Assembly: GCA_036172665.1 (NCBI GenBank)
Contig: JAYKNF010000034.1
Coordinates: 186,001 to 250,000 of the forward strand
Direction: 5' to 3'
DNA: 64,000 nt
DNA from: Prosopocoilus inquinatus
Lineage: Eukaryota > Arthropoda > Insecta > Coleoptera > Lucanidae
Every line of letters starts with the position of its first letter. Position 1 is the first letter of the stretch. Position numbers and translations under genes: made by a program. Under the pieces are notes generated by a model, which ran no database searches, was not told where the DNA came from, and worked only from the letters and a program-made list of their open reading frames with translations. This document shows, piece by piece, positions 37,601 through 49,600 of the stretch.

Positions 37601-38300
37601 ACGAAACAACACGTATTAGCGTTGTTCCTGTGATGTATCTAATCGATCCTTACTCATCTATCATAGCTACTATGTTATTTGACGTTTCGATGGACTCCAG
37701 TTACTCTAATGTGAGATACGAAATTTTCGGACGCAGCAGCAGCTGGAAATAGTTTTAAACGAAACAACACATATTAGCGTTGTTCCTGTGATGTATCTAG
37801 TCGATCCTTACTCATCTATCATGTTATTTGACGTTTGGACGGACTCCAGTAACTCTGATGTGAGAAACAAAGTTCTCGGACGCAGCAGAAGCTGGAAATA
37901 GTTTTGAACGAAACAACACGTATTAGCGTTGTTCCTGTGATGTATCTAATAGATCCTTACTCATCTATCATGTTATTTGACGTTTGGACGGACTCCAGTA
38001 ACTCTGATGTGAGATACAAAGTTCTCGGACGCAGCAGAAGCTGGAAATAGTTTTGAACGAAACAACAGGTATTAGCGTTGTTCCTGTGATGTATCTAAAC
38101 GATCGTTACTTATCTAACATGTTATTTGACGTTTGGATGGACTCCAGTAAGTCTGATGTGAGATACAAAGTTTTTGGACGCAGCAGGAGCTGGAAATAGT
38201 TTTGAACGAAACAACACGCCTTAGCGTTGTTCCTGTGATGTATCTAATCGATCCTTACTTATATATCATGTTATTTGACGTTTGGATGGACTGAAGTAAC
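34617..38300 (+). repeat. 3.7-kb macro-unit 2 (about 25 monomers)
   Basis: This is the second copy of the preceding unit, with two additional monomers inserted at about 36,860-37,160 (a TAGCTACTATG monomer and an ACATATT monomer). Its right end is near 38,300, where ATGGACTGAAGTAACC replaces the ATGGACTCCAGTAACC of unit 1 and the following order diverges. The last 1.2 kb overlaps the start of the 9.5-kb duplication, so this stretch exists three times: near 33,400-34,570, 37,131-38,300 and 46,681-47,850. Confidence 0.8.
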
Positions 38301-39837
38301 CCTGATGTGAGATACGAAGTTCTCGGACGCAGCAGAAGCTGGAAATAGTTTTAAACGAAACAACACGCATTAGCGTTGTTCCTGTGATGTATCTAATCGA
38401 TCCTTACTCATCTATCATGTTATTTGGCGTTTCGATGGACTCCAGTAACTCTGATGTGAGATACAAAGTTTTCGGACGCAGCAGAAGCTGGAAATAGTTT
38501 TGAACGAAACAACACGCCTTAGCGTTGTTCCTGTGATGTATCTAATCGATCCTTACTTATATATCATGTTATTTGACGTTTGGATGGACTCCAGTAACCC
38601 TGATGTGAGATACGAAGTTCTCGGACGCAGCAGAAGCTGGAAATAGTTTTAAAGGAAACAACACGCATTAGCGTTGTTCCTGTGATGTATCTAATCGATC
38701 CTTACTTATCTATCACGTTATTTGACGTTTCGATGGACTCCAGTAACTCTGATGTGAGATACAAAGTTTTCGGACGCAGCAGAAGCTGGAAATAGTTTTA
38801 AACGAAACAACACGCATTAGCGTTGTTCCTGTGATGTATCTAATCGATCCTTACTCATCTATCATGTTACTTGACGTTTCGATGGACTCCAGTAACTCTG
38901 ATGTGAGATACGACATTTTCGGACGCAGCAGAAGCTGGAAATAGTTTTAAACGAAACAACACGCATTAGCGATGTTCCTGTGATGTATCTAATCGATCCT
39001 TACTCATCTATCATGTAATTTTACGTTTGGATGGACTCCAGTAACTCTGATGTGAGATACAAAGTTTTTGGACGCAGCAGAAGCTGGAAATAGTTTTGAA
39101 CGAAACAACAAGTATTAGCGTTGTTCCTGTGATGTATCTAGTCGATCCTTACTTAGCTACTATGTTATTTGACGTTTCGATGGACTCCAGTAACTCTAAT
39201 GTGAGATACGAAATTTTCGGACGCAGCAGCAGCTGGAAATAGTTTTAAAAGAAACAACACATATTAGCGTTGTTCCTGTGATGTATCTAATCGATCCTTA
39301 CTCATCTATCATGTTATTTGACGTTTGGACGGACTCCAGTAACTCTGATGTGAGAAACAAAGTTCTCGGACGCAGCAGAATCTGGAAATAGTTTTGAACG
39401 AAACAACACGTATTAGCGTTGTTCCTGTGATGTATCTAATCGATCCTTACTCATCTATCATAGCTACTATGTTATTTGACGTTTCGATGGACTCCAGTAA
39501 CTCTAATGTGAGATACGAAATTTTCGGACGCAGCAGCAGCTGGAAATAGTTTTAAACGAAACAACACATATTAGCGTTGTTCCTGTGATGTATCTAATCG
39601 ATCCTTACTCATCTATCATGTTATTTGACGTTTGGACGTACTCCAGTAACTCTGATGTGAGAAACAAAGTTCTCGTACGCAGCAGAAGCTGGTAATAATT
39701 TTGAACGAAACAACACGTATTAGCGTTGTTCCTGTGATGTATCTAATCGATCCTTACTCATCTATCATGTTATTTGACGTTTGGACGGACTCCAGTAACT
39801 CTGATGTGAGATACAAAGTTCTCGGACGCAGCAGAAG

Positions 39838-39984
39838 CTGGAAATAGTTTTGAACGAAACAACAGGTATTAGCGTTGTTCCTGTGATGTATCTAAACGAT
39901 CCTTACTTATCTAACATGTTATTTGACGTTTGGATGGACTCCAGTAAGTCTGATGTGAGATACAGTTTTTGGACGCAGCAGGAG
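39838..39984 (+). repeat. 147-bp monomer with 2-bp deletion
   Basis: GATACAGTTTTTGG replaces GATACAAAGTTTTTGG, a loss of 2 bp. The same change occurs at 42,816-42,962 in copy A and at 49,387-49,533 and 52,067-52,213 in copy B. Because 147 is a multiple of three, the reading frame is preserved across the monomer boundary. This creates the four longest forward open frames in the second half of the window (39,850; 42,894; 49,399; 52,145). I see no sign that these are genes. Confidence 0.87.
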
Positions 39985-40566
39985 CTGGAAATAGTTTTAA
40001 ACGAAACAACACGTATTAGCGTTGTTCCTGTGCTGTATCTAATCGATCCTTACTTATCTATCATGTTATTTGACGTTTCGATGGACTCCAGTAACTTTGA
40101 TGTGAGATACGAAGTTCTCGGACGCAGCTGAAGCTAGAAATAGTTTTAAACGAAACAACACGTATTAGCGTTGTTCCTGTGATGTATCTAATCGATCCTT
40201 ACTCATCTATCATGTTATTTGACGTTTGGATGGACTCCAGTAACTCTGATGTGAGATACAAAGTTTTCGGACGCAGCAGAAGCTGGAAATAGTTTTGAAC
40301 GAAACAACACGTATTAGCGTTGTTCCTGTGCTGTATCTAATCGATCCTTACTTATCTATCATGTTATTTGACGTTTCGATGGACTCCAGTAACTCTGATG
40401 TGAGATACGACATTTTCGGACGCAACAGAAGCTGGAAATAGTTTTAAACAAAACAACACGCATTAGCGATGTTCCTGTGATGTATCTAATCGATCCTTAC
40501 TCATCTATCATGTTACTTGACGTTTGGACGGACTCCAGTAACTCTGATGTGAGATACAAAGTTCTC

Positions 40567-41640
40567 GGACGCAGCAGAAACTGGAAATAGTTTTGAACGA
40601 AACAACACGTATTAGCGTTGTTCCTGTGATGTATCTAATCGATCCTTACTCATCTATCATGTTATTTGACGTTTGGACGGACTCCAGTAACTCTGATGTG
40701 AGATACAAAGTTTTTGGACGCAGCAGGAGCTGGAAATAGTTTTAAACGAAACAACACGTATTAGCGTTGTTCCTGTGATGTATCTAATCGATCCTTACTT
40801 ATCTATCATGTTATTTGACGTTTCGATGGACTCCATTAACTCTGATGTGAGAAACAAAATTCTCGTACGCAGCAGAAGCTGGAAATAATTTTGAACGAAA
40901 CAACACGTATTAGCGTTGTTCCTGTGATGTATCTAAACGATCCTTAATTATCTAACATGTTATTTGACGTTTGGATGGACTCCAGTAAGTCTGATGTGAG
41001 AAACAAAATTCTCGTACGCAGCAGAAGCTGGAAATAATTTTGAACGAAACAACACGTATTAGCGTTGTTCCTGTGATGTATCTAATCGATCCTTACTCAT
41101 CTATCATGTTATTTGACGTTTGGACGGACTCCAGTAACTCTGATGTGAGATACAAAGTTTTTGGACGCAGCAGGAGCTGGAAATAGTTTTAAACGAAACA
41201 ACACGTATTAGCGTTGTTCCTGTGATGTATCTAAACGATCCTTAATTATCTAACATGTTATTTGACGTTTGGATGGACTCCAGTAAGTCTGATGTGAGAT
41301 ACAAAGTTTTTGGACGCAGCAGAAGCTGGAAATAGTTTTGAACGAAACAACACGTATTAGCGTTGTTCCTGTGATGTATCTAATCGATCCTTACTCATCT
41401 ATCATGTTATTTGACGTTTGGACGGACTCCAGTAACTCTGATGTGAGAAACAAAATTCTCGTACGCAGCAGAAGCTGGAAATAATTTTGAACGAAACAAC
41501 ACGTATTAGCGTTGTTCCTGTGATGTATCTAATCGATCCTTACTCATCTATCATGTTATTTGACGTTTGGACGGACTCCAGTAACTCTGATGTGAGATAC
41601 AAAGTTTTTGGACGCAGCAGGAGCTGGAAATAGTTTTAAA
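40567..41640 (+). repeat. Dimer-rich segment with CTCGTACGC monomers (copy A)
   Basis: Monomers alternate between TTTGGACGG/GCAGGAGCTGG types and types ending GAGAAACAAAATTCTCGTACGC with GGAAATAATTTTG. The TTAATTATC marker lies at 40,944 and 41,242, spaced 298 bp (two monomers). The copy-B equivalent is at about 49,818-50,880, with the marker at 50,195 and 50,493. The CTCGTACGC change is otherwise found only near 30,260, 31,010, 39,674 and 49,223, so it was amplified locally here. Confidence 0.75.
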
Positions 41641-44600
41641 CGAAACAACACGTATTAGCGTTGTTCCTGTGATGTATCTAATCGATCCTTACTCATCTAT
41701 CATGTTATTTTACGTTTGGATGGACTCCAGTAACTCTGATGTGAGATACAAAGTTTTTGGACGCAGCAGAAGCTGGAAATAGTTTTGAACGAGACAACAC
41801 GTATTAGCGTTGTTCCTGTGATGTATCTAATCGATCCTTACTCATCTATCATGTTATTTTACGTTTGGATGGACTCCAGTAACTCTGATGTGAGATACAA
41901 AGTTTTTGGACGCAGCAGAAGCTGGAAATAGTTTTGAACGAAACAACACGTATTAGCGTTGTTCCTGTGATGTATCTAATCGATCCTTACTTAGCTACTA
42001 TGTTATTTGACGTTTCGATGGACTCCAGTAACTCTAATGTGAGATACGAAATTTTCGGACGCAGCAGCAGCTGGAAATAGTTTTAAACGAAACAACACAT
42101 ATTAGCGTTGTTCCTGTGATGTATCTAATCGATCCTTACTCATCTATCATGTTATTTTACGTTTGGACGGACTCCAGTAACTCTGATGTGAGATACAAAG
42201 TTCTCGGGCGCAGCAGAAGCTGGAAATAGTTTTAAACGAAACAACACGTATTAGCGTTGTTCCTGTGATGTATCTAATCGATCCTTACTCATCTATCATG
42301 TTATTTGGCGTTTCGATGGACTCCAGGAACTTTGATGTGAGATACGAAGTTCTCGGACGCAGCTGAAGCTGGAAATAGCTTTAAACGAAACAACACGCAT
42401 TAGCGTTGTTGATGTGATGTATCTAATCGATCCTTACTCATCTATCATGTTATTTGGCGTTTCGATGGACTCCAGTAACTTTGATGTGAGATACGAAGTT
42501 TTCGGACGCAGCAGAAGCTGGAAATAGTTTTAAACGAAACAACACGCAATAGCGATGTTCCTGTGATGTATCTAATCGATCCTTACTCATCTATCATGTT
42601 ATTTTACGTTTGGATGGACTCCAGTAACTCTGATGTGAGATACAAAGTTCTCGGGCGCAGCAGAAGCTGGAAATAGTTTTGAACGAGACAACACGTATTA
42701 GCGTTGTTCCTGTGATGTATCTAAACGATCCTTAATTATCTAACATGTTATTTGACGTTTGGATGGACTCCAGTAAGTCTGATGTGAGATACAAAGTTTC
42801 TGGACGCAGCAAGAGCTGGAAATAGTTTTAAACGAAACAACACGTATTAGCGTTGTTCCTGTGATGTATCTAAACGATCCTTAATTATCTAACATGTTAT
42901 TTGACGTTTGGATGGACTCCAGTAAGTCTGATGTGAGATACAGTTTTTGGACGCAGCAGGAGCTGGAAATAGTTTTAAACGAAACAACACGTATTAGCGT
43001 TGTTCCTGTGCTGTATCTAATCGATCCTTACTCATCTAACATGTTATTTGACGTTTGGATGGACTCCAGTAAGTCTGATGTGAGATACAAAGTTTTTGGA
43101 CGCAGCAGGAGCTGGAAATAGTTTTAAACGAAACAACACGTATTAGCGTTGTTCCTGTGATGTATCTAATCGATCCTTACTTAGCTACTATGTTATTTGA
43201 CGTTTCGATGGACTCCAGTATCTCTAATGTGAGATACGAAATTTTCGGACGCAGCAGCAGCTGGAAATAGTTTTAAACGAAACAACACGTATTAGCGTTG
43301 TTCCTGTGATGTATCTAATCGATCCTTACTCATCTATCATGTTATTTGGCGTTTCGATGGACTCCAGGAACTTTGATGTGAGATACGAAGTTCTCGGACG
43401 CAGCTGAAGCTGGAAATAGCTTTAAACGAAACAACACGCATTAGCGTTGTTGATGTGATGTATCTAATCGATCCTTACTCATCTATCATGTTATTTGGCG
43501 TTTCGATGGACTCCAGTAACTTTGATGTGAGATACGAAGTTCTCTGACGCAGCTGAAGCTAGAAATAGTTTTAAACGAAACAACACGCATTAGCGTTGTT
43601 CCTGTGATGTATCTAATCGATCCTTACTTATCTATCATGTTATTTGACGTTTCGATGGACTCCAGTAACTCTGATGTGAGATACAAAGTTTTCGGACGCA
43701 GCAGAAGCTGGAAATAGTTTTAAACGAAACAACACGCAATAGCGATGTTCCTGTGATGTATCTAATCGATCCTTACTCATCTATCATGTTATTTTACGTT
43801 TGGATGGACTCCAGTAACTCTGATATGAGATACAAAGTTTTTGGACGCAGCAGAAGCTGGAAATAGTTTTGAACGAAACAACACGTATTAGCGTTGTTCC
43901 TGTGATGTATCTAATCGATCCTTACTTAGCTACTATGTTATTTGACGTTTCGATGAACTCCAGTATCTCTAATGTGAGATACGAAATTTTCGGACGCAGC
44001 AGCAGCTGGAAATAGTTTTAAACGAAACAAAACATATTAGCGTTTTCCTGTGACGTATCTAATCGATCCTTACTCATCTATCATGTTATTTGACGTTTGG
44101 ACGGACTCCAGTAACTCTGATGTGAGATACAAAGTTCTCGGACGCAGCAGAAGCTGGAAATAGTTTTGAACGAGACAACACGTATTAGCGTTGTTCCTGT
44201 GATGTATCTAAACGATCCTTAATTATCTAACATGTTATTTGACGTTTGGATGGACTCCAGTAAGTCTGATGTGAGATACAAAGTTTTTGGACGCAGCAGA
44301 AGCTTGAAATAGTTTTAAACGAAACAACACGTATTAGCGTTGTTCCTGTGATGTATCTAATCGATCCTTACTCATCTATCATGTTATTTGCCGTTTCGAT
44401 GGACTCCAGTAACTTTGATGTGAGATACGAAGTTCTCGGACGCAGCTGAAGCTAGAAATAGTTTTAAACGAAACAACACGTATTAGCGTTGTTCCTGTGA
44501 TGTATCTAATCGATCCTTATTCATGTATCATGTTATTTGACGATTGGATGGACTCCAGTAACTCTGATGTGAAATACAAAGTTTTCGGACGCAGCAGAAG

Positions 44601-46680
44601 CTGGAAATAGTTTTGAACGAAACAACACGTATTAACGTTGTTCGTGTGATGTATCTAATCGATCCTTACTCATCTATCATGATATTTGGCGTTTCGATGG
44701 ACTCCAGTAACTCTGATGTGAGATACAAAGTTTTTGGACGCAGCAGAAGCTGGAAATAGTTTTGAACGAAACAACACGTATTAGCGTTGTTCCTGTGATG
44801 TATCTAATCGATCCTTACTTAGCTACTATGTTATTTGACGTTTCGATGGACTCCAGTATCTCTAATGTGAGATACGAAATTTTCGGACGCAGCAGCAGCT
44901 GGAAATAGTTTTAAACGAAACAACACGTATTAGCGTTGTTCCTGTGATGTATATAATCGATCCTTTCTCATCTATCATGTTATTTGACGTTTGGATGGAC
45001 TCCAGTAACTCTGATGTGAGATACGAAGTTCTCGGACGCAGCAGAAGCTGGAAATAGTTTTAAACGAAACAACACGCATTAGCGTTGTTCCTGTGATGTA
45101 TCTAATCGATCCTTACTCATCTATCATGTTATTTGGCGTTTCGATGGACTCCAGGAACTTTGATGTGAGATACGAAGTTCTCGGACGCAGCTGAAGCTGG
45201 AAATAGCTTTAAACGAAACAACACGTATTAGCGTTGTTGATGTGATGTATCTAATCGATCCTTACTCATCTATCATGTTATTTGGCGTTTCGATGGACTC
45301 CAGTAACTTTGATGTGAGATACGAAGTTCTCGGACGCAGCTGAAGCTAGAAATAGTTTTAAACGAAACAACACGCATTAGCGTTGTTCCTGTGATGTATC
45401 TAATCGATCCTTACTTATCTATCATGTTATTTGACGTTTCGATTTACTCCAGTAACTCTGATGTGAGATACAAAGTTTTCGGACGCAGCAGAAGCTGGAA
45501 ATAGTTTTAAACGAAACAACACGCAATAGCGATGTTCCTGTGATGTATCTAATCGATCCTTACTCATCTATCATGTTATTTTACGTTTGGATGGACTCCA
45601 GTAACTCTGATGTGAGATACAAAGTTTTTGGACGCAGCAGAAGCTGGAAATAGTTTTGAACGAAACAACACGTATTAGCGTTGTTCCTGTGATGTATCTA
45701 ATCGATCCTTACTTAGCTACTATGTTATTTGACGTTTCGATGGACTCCAGTATCTCTAATGTGAGATACGAAATTTTCGGACGCAGCAGCAGCTGGAAAT
45801 AGTTTTAAACGAAACAACACATATTAGCGTTGTTCCTGTGATGTATCTAATCGATCCTTACTCATCTATAATGTTATTTGACGTTTGGACGGACTCTAGT
45901 AACGCTGATGTGAGATACAAAGTTCTCGGACGCAGCAGAAGCTGGAAATAGTTTTGAACGAGACAACACGTATTAGCGTTGTTCCTGTGATGTATCTAAA
46001 CGATCCTTAATTATCTAACATGTTATTTGACGTTTGGATGGACTTCAGTAAGTCTGATGTGAGATACAAAGTTTTTGGACGCAGCAGGAGCTGGAAATAG
46101 TTTTAAACGAAACAACACGTATTAGCGTTGTTCCTGTGCTGTATCTAATCGATCCTTACTCATCTATCATGTTATTTGACGTCTCGATTGACTCCAGTAA
46201 CTTTGATGTGAGATACGAAGTTCTCGGACGCAGCTGAAGCTAGAAATAGTTTTAAACGAAACAACACGTATTAGCGTTGTTCCTGTGATGTATCTAATCG
46301 ATCCTTACTCATCTATCATGTTATTTGACGTTTGGATGGACTCCAGTAACTCTGATGTGAGATACAAAGTTTTCGGACGCAGCAGAAGCTGGAAATAGTT
46401 TTGAACGAAACAACACGTATTAACGTTGTTCGTGTGATGTATCTAATCGATCCTTACTCATCTATCATGTTATTTGGCGTTTCGATGGACTCCAGTAACT
46501 TTGATGTGAGTTACGATGTTCTCGGACGCAGCTGAAGCTAGAAATAGTTTTAAACGAAACAACACGCATTAGCGTTGTTCCTGTGATGTATCTAATCGAT
46601 CCTTACTTATATATCATGTTATTTGACGTTTGGATGGACTCCAGTAACTCTGATGTGAGATACGAAGTTCTCGGACGCAG

Positions 46681-49600
46681 CAGGAGCTGGAAATAGTTTT
46701 AAACGAAACAACACGTATTAGCGTTGTTCCTGTGCTGTATCTAATCGATCCTTACTTATCTATCATGTTATTTGACGTTTCGATGGACTCTAGTAACTCT
46801 GATGTGAGATACGACGTTTTCGGACGCAGCAGAAGCTGGAAATAGTTTTGAACGAAACAACACGTATTAGCGTTGTTCCTGTGATGTATCTAATCGATCC
46901 TTACTTAGCTACTATGTTATTTGACGTTTCGATGGACTCCAGTAACTCTAATGTGAGATACGAAATTTTCGGACGCAGCAGCAGCTGGAAATAGTTTTAA
47001 ACGAAACAACACATATTAGCGTTGTTCCTGTGATGTATCTAATCGATCCTTACTCATCTATCATGTTATTTGACGTTTGGACGGACTCCAGTAACTCTGA
47101 TGTGAGAAACAAAGTTCTCTTACGCAGCAGAAGCTGGAAATAGTTTTGAACGAAACAACACGTATTAGCGTTGTTCCTGTGATGTATCTAATCGATCCTT
47201 ACTCATCTATCATAGCTACTATGTTATTTGACGTTTCGATGGACTCCAGTTACTCTAATGTGAGATACGAAATTTTCGGACGCAGCAGCAGCTGGAAATA
47301 GTTTTAAACGAAACAACACATATTAGCGTTGTTCCTGTGATGTATCTAGTCGATCCTTACTCATCTATCATGTTATTTGACGTTTGGACGGACTCCAGTA
47401 ACTCTGATGTGAGAAACAAAGTTCTCGGACGCAGCAGAAGCTGGAAATAGTTTTGAACGAAACAACACGTATTAGCGTTGTTCCTGTGATGTATCTAATA
47501 GATCCTTACTCATCTATCATGTTATTTGACGTTTGGACGGACTCCAGTAACTCTGATGTGAGATACAAAGTTCTCGGACGCAGCAGAAGCTGGAAATAGT
47601 TTTGAACGAAACAACAGGTATTAGCGTTGTTCCTGTGATGTATCTAAACGATCCTTACTTATCTAACATGTTATTTGACGTTTGGATGGACTCCAGTAAG
47701 TCTGATGTGAGATACAAAGTTTTTGGACGCAGCAGGAGCTGGAAATAGTTTTGAACGAAACAACACGCCTTAGCGTTGTTCCTGTGATGTATCTAATCGA
47801 TCCTTACTTATATATCATGTTATTTGACGTTTGGATGGACTGAAGTAACCCTGATGTGAGATACGAAGTTCTCGGACGCAGCAGAAGCTGGAAATAGTTT
47901 TAAACGAAACAACACGCATTAGCGTTGTTCCTGTGATGTATCTAATCGATCCTTACTCATCTATCATGTTATTTGGCGTTTCGATGGACTCCAGTAACTC
48001 TGATGTGAGATACAAAGTTTTCGGACGCAGCAGAAGCTGGAAATAGTTTTGAACGAAACAACACGCCTTAGCGTTGTTCCTGTGATGTATCTAATCGATC
48101 CTTACTTATATATCATGTTATTTGACGTTTGGATGGACTCCAGTAACCCTGATGTGAGATACGAAGTTCTCGGACGCAGCAGAAGCTGGAAATAGTTTTA
48201 AAGGAAACAACACGCATTAGCGTTGTTCCTGTGATGTATCTAATCGATCCTTACTTATCTATCATGTTATTTGACGTTTCGATGGACTCCAGTAACTCTG
48301 ATGTGAGATACAAAGTTTTCGGACGCAGCAGAAGCTGGAAATAGTTTTAAACGAAACAACACGCATTAGCGTTGTTCCTGTGATGTATCTAATCGATCCT
48401 TACTCATCTATCATGTTACTTGACGTTTCGATGGACTCCAGTAACTCTGATGTGAGATACGACATTTTCGGACGCAGCAGAAGCTGGAAATAGTTTTAAA
48501 CGAAACAACACGCATTAGCGATGTTCCTGTGATGTATCTAATCGATCCTTGCTCATCTATCATGTAATTTTACGTTTGGATGGACTCCAGTAACTCTGAT
48601 GTGAGATACAAAGTTTTTGGACGCAGCAGAAGCTGGAAATAGTTTTGAACGAAACAACAAGTATTAGCGTTGTTCCTGTGATGTATCTAGTCGATCCTTA
48701 CTTAGCTACTATGTTATTTGACGTTTCGATGGACTCCAGTAACTCTAATGTGAGATACGAAATTTTCGGACGCAGCAGCAGCTGGAAATAGTTTTAAAAG
48801 AAACAACACATATTAGCGTTGTTCCTGTGATGTATCTAATCGATCCTTACTCATCTATCATGTTATTTGACGTTTGGACGGACTCCAGTAACTCTGATGT
48901 GAGAAACAAAGTTCTCGGACGCAGCAGAATCTGGAAATAGTTTTGAACGAAACAACACGTATTAGCGTTGTTCCTGTGATGTATCTAATCGATCCTTACT
49001 CATCTATCATAGCTACTATGTTATTTGACGTTTCGATGGACTCCAGTAACTCTAATGTGAGATACGAAATTTTCGGACGCAGCAGCAGCTGGAAATAGTT
49101 TTAAACGAAACAACACATATTAGCGTTGTTCCTGTGATGTATCTAATCGATCCTTACTCATCTATCATGTTATTTGACGTTTGGACGTACTCCAGTAACT
49201 CTGATGTGAGAAACAAAGTTCTCGTACGCAGCAGAAGCTGGTAATAATTTTGAACGAAACAACACGTATTAGCGTTGTTCCTGTGATGTATCTAATCGAT
49301 CCTTACTCATCTATCATGTTATTTGACGTTTGGACGGACTCCAGTAACTCTGATGTGAGATACAAAGTTCTCGGACGCAGCAGAAGCTGGAAATAGTTTT
49401 GAACGAAACAACAGGTATTAGCGTTGTTCCTGTGATGTATCTAAACGATCCTTACTTATCTAACATGTTATTTGACGTTTGGATGGACTCCAGTAAGTCT
49501 GATGTGAGATACAGTTTTTGGACGCAGCAGGAGCTGGAAATAGTTTTAAACGAAACAACACGTATTAGCGTTGTTCCTGTGCTGTATCTAATCGATCCTT

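Larger units (their letters stand above)
37131..46680 (+). repeat. 9.5-kb tandem macro-duplication, copy A
   Basis: About 64 monomers (9549 bp) reappear immediately downstream as copy B. The left edge lies in the shared GGACGCAGCAGGAGCTGG near 37,131, since monomers before it differ from those before 46,681. Private variants shared with copy B include CTAGTCGATCC at 37,796 and 47,345, the 147-bp monomers, the CTCGTACGC monomers, GTTGTTGATGTG, GACGTCTCGATTGAC and AACGCTGATG. Relative to B, copy A has extra two-monomer blocks near 40,092-40,390 and 42,190-42,490, and a private 1-bp deletion (GCGTTTTCC) near 44,043. No gene was seen. Confidence 0.88.

Noticed and set aside
39850..40131. Forward open frame of 93 codons, and its relative at 49,399-49,692 (97 codons)
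   Set aside because: Both start in a 147-bp monomer and are translated satellite. The two differ at their ends only because copy B lacks two monomers at that point, which argues against a conserved protein.
42894..43121. Forward open frame of 75 codons, with an identical product at 52,145-52,372
   Set aside because: Identity of the two is explained by the 9.5-kb tandem duplication, and the frame by another 147-bp monomer. No evidence of coding.
44041..44060. GCGTTTTCC in place of GCGTTGTTCC in copy A
   Set aside because: A 1-bp deletion next to a substitution-like change in one monomer. It is useful as an offset marker but could be a sequencing or consensus error, and it has no evident meaning.
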